Assembly: GCA_016302985.1 (NCBI GenBank)
Contig: JAEDMN010000069.1
Span: 1-13,745, forward strand
DNA length: 13,745 nt
Origin: Kiritimatiellia bacterium
Lineage (GTDB): Bacteria; Verrucomicrobiota; Kiritimatiellia; RFP12; UBA1067
Direction: 5' to 3'
This document shows, piece after piece, positions 12,395 to 13,745 of this stretch (positions are counted from its first letter, which is position 1; each line of letters starts with the position of its first letter). The notes under the pieces are model-generated. The model was given only the letters and a program-made list of their open reading frames with translations. It did no database searches and was not told where the DNA came from. The translations under genes were made by a program, and so were the position numbers.

Positions 12395-12580
12395 ATGGCA
12401 TCACCGAAGAACAAAAAATCCAAAATGCGCAAGCGCCAGCGCGTGGCCCAGCTCGAGAAGGCGATCGTCGCCTCCGTCCAGGCCTGCCCGGAGTGCGGCG
12501 GCATGAAGCAGGCGCACCACGTGTGCCCGAACTGCGGCATGTACAAGGGCCGCAAGGTTCTCTCCGTCGAGGCCAAGTAA
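12395..12580 (+). CDS. rpmF: 50S ribosomal protein L32
   Basis: The 61-residue protein is L32 of the large ribosomal subunit. The basic N-terminus (SPKNKKSKMRKRQR) is typical, and a zinc ribbon is present with Cys31-x2-Cys34 and Cys44-x2-Cys47 (CPECGGMKQAHHVCPNCG). This is the zinc-binding C+ form; zinc-free paralogues lack these residues. Its ATG is preceded only by a GAGAGAG stretch (12382-12388). The gap upstream is filled by the 67-bp tandem repeat. plsX begins 6 nt after its stop, so both are probably on one transcript. The yceD-rpmF-plsX order is conserved across many bacteria. Confidence 0.96.
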   Translation: MASPKNKKSKMRKRQRVAQLEKAIVASVQACPECGGMKQAHHVCPNCGMYKGRKVLSVEAK

Positions 12581-12586
12581 GGCACC

Positions 12587-13630
12587 ATGACGCGCATTGC
12601 GCTTGATGCAATGGGCGGCGACAACGCCCCGGGCGAAATCGTCCGGGGCGGTGTCGAGGCTGCCGTGGGCCTCGATGACGTCAAGGTCATCCTGGTCGGC
12701 ATCCAGGACGCAATCGACGCCGAGCTGGCGAAGTATCCGAAGGATGTCGCCAAGGCCCGCGCGGCGGGCAAGCTCGAAGTGGTGGCCGCCTCCGAAGTCC
12801 TGGAAATGGACGACGAGCCGGCCAAGTCTGTCCGTGCCAAGACGGACTGCTCGATCAACGTCGCCATGCGCCTGGTGAAGGACGGGAAGGCGGACGCCTT
12901 CGTGTCCGCCGGCAATTCCGGCGCCGTGTCGGCGAGCGCGATCTTCATCCTCAAGCGCATCAAGGGCGTCCATCGTCCCGCGATCGCGACTGTTCTGCCC
13001 ACGCGGCGTCCGATCCGCCCCCTGCTCCTCCTGGACGCGGGCGCGAACATGGACTGCCATCCGGACTGGCTCGTCCAGTTCGCGATCATGGGCAACGCCT
13101 ACTCGAAGGCGGTGCTGAAGCGCACGAAGCCCCTCATCGGCCTCCTCTCCATCGGGACCGAGGACTGCAAGGGCAACGAGATGACCAAGGAGACGTTCGC
13201 CCTGCTGAAGGAGGTCAAGTCGATCGACTTCCGCGGCAACGTCGAGGGTCACGACATTTTCCAGGGCCAGACGGACGTGGTCGTGTGCGACGGCTTCGTC
13301 GGCAACGTGGTCCTGAAGACGGCCGAGTCGCTGGTGCACTCGATCAAGTACTTCCTGAAGAAGGAGTGCTTCAAGGGCATCGCGCGCATCATGGGCGCGA
13401 TCCTGCTGAAGGGCGCGTTCAAGTCGCTCAAGCAGCAGCTCGACCCGGACATCTACGGCGGCGCGCCGCTGCTGGGCGTTCCCGGCGCCGTGATCATCAC
13501 GCACGGCTCCTCCTCGCACAAGGCGATCTACCATGCCGTCCGCGTCGGCGCCAATGCCGCGCGCAACGACGTCTCGGGCCTGATCGCGCACGACATCGAG
13601 GAATACGAGTCCACCCGCAAGACCCTCTAG
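12587..13630 (+). CDS. plsX: Phosphate acyltransferase PlsX
   Basis: The 347-residue protein converts acyl-ACP and phosphate to acyl-phosphate, the acyl donor for PlsY in the first step of phospholipid synthesis. It acts as a peripheral protein at the inner face of the membrane. The N-terminal signature is ALDAMGGDNAPGEIVRG (5-21), followed by SAGNSGA, LLLDAGANMDCHP, GNVEGHDIF and VVCDGFVGNVVLK, all typical of the family. The C-terminal LLGVPGAVIITHGSSS segment is intact. ATG 12587 follows rpmF by 6 nt, with AAGG (12579-12582) just upstream and overlapping the rpmF stop. The fatty-acid genes that often follow (fabH, fabD) are absent, and a tRNA gene comes next. Confidence 0.97.
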   Translation: MTRIALDAMGGDNAPGEIVRGGVEAAVGLDDVKVILVGIQDAIDAELAKYPKDVAKARAAGKLEVVAASEVLEMDDEPAKSVRAKTDCSINVAMRLVKDGKADAFVSAGNSGAVSASAIFILKRIKGVHRPAIATVLPTRRPIRPLLLLDAGANMDCHPDWLVQFAIMGNAYSKAVLKRTKPLIGLLSIGTEDCKGNEMTKETFALLKEVKSIDFRGNVEGHDIFQGQTDVVVCDGFVGNVVLKTAESLVHSIKYFLKKECFKGIARIMGAILLKGAFKSLKQQLDPDIYGGAPLLGVPGAVIITHGSSSHKAIYHAVRVGANAARNDVSGLIAHDIEEYESTRKTL

Positions 13631-13650
13631 GGCCTCCGCGGCCAATTTTC
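13631..13650 (+). terminator. Short hairpin with T-containing tail after plsX
   Basis: GGCC (13631-13634) and GGCC (13640-13643) flank TCCGC, followed by AATTTTC. The stem is only 4 bp, so terminator activity would be weak. It is the only candidate between plsX and the tRNA gene, which starts at 13655. Confidence 0.25.
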
Positions 13651-13654
13651 CTTT

Positions 13655-13731
<77 letters not shown>

Positions 13732-13745
13732 CTTCCCCGCCTGGC

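Noticed and set aside
12028..13095. Minus-strand open frame through the 67-bp repeats with Arg/Ser/Leu-rich repeated peptide
   Set aside because: The 67-bp period is not a multiple of three, so the frame cycles through all three phases of a stop-free repeat. The open frame is a by-product of composition and lies antisense to yceD, rpmF and plsX.

Overview
The window is GC-rich (about two-thirds G+C by eye) and densely coding, with strong G/C preference at third codon positions. The gene families, the GC-rich coding style and a small Zn-ribbon protein of a type I associate with Planctomycetes/Verrucomicrobia-like bacteria suggest a member of the PVC superphylum, possibly Kiritimatiellota or Lentisphaerota. 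That placement is inference from gene content. A 16S or marker-gene comparison would decide it.

Layout. Positions 1-343 are non-coding and highly structured: two strong inverted repeats, then two facing arrays of an 8-bp periodic ATTG/CAAT element. Next, on the minus strand, come a sodium-dependent (NSS-family) transporter (344-1735) and a DeoR-family repressor (1798-2523), each behind an extended -10 promoter with the same TGCTATACT core. Divergent from them is a two-gene plus-strand operon: a GlcD/AGPS-like FAD-linked oxidase (2669-4123) and a cysteine-rich GlcF-like Fe-S protein (4172-5206). Together they look like a respiratory 2-hydroxyacid (glycolate/lactate-type) dehydrogenase. The shared regulatory gap has two operator-like inverted repeats, so local control by the DeoR protein is likely.

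Convergent to that operon is a minus-strand pair, a membrane-anchored helical protein of unknown function (6058-7032) and an alkaline-phosphatase/phosphoglycerate-mutase superfamily metalloenzyme (5213-6061). They are joined by a GTGA stop/start overlap and a hairpin that hides the second gene's ribosome binding site. Divergent from this pair, with overlapping -35 boxes, is a plus-strand operon: homoserine dehydrogenase, a Zn-ribbon protein, the ATPase YchF and an M50 intramembrane metalloprotease (7178-11136).

The right end is the widespread housekeeping cluster coaD-yceD-rpmF-plsX (11198-13630), followed by tRNA-Pro(UGG). It links coenzyme A synthesis, 23S rRNA/ribosome biogenesis and phospholipid synthesis. 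coaD has a perfect extended -10 placed so that its mRNA would be leaderless. A near-consensus promoter lies inside yceD, and a 67-bp tandem repeat lies in the leader of rpmF-plsX.

I see no CRISPR array, insertion sequence, prophage or defence island. The unusual material is non-coding: short-period tandem arrays (periods 8, 7 and 67 bp) in three of the few intergenic gaps, and compact promoter/operator architecture.
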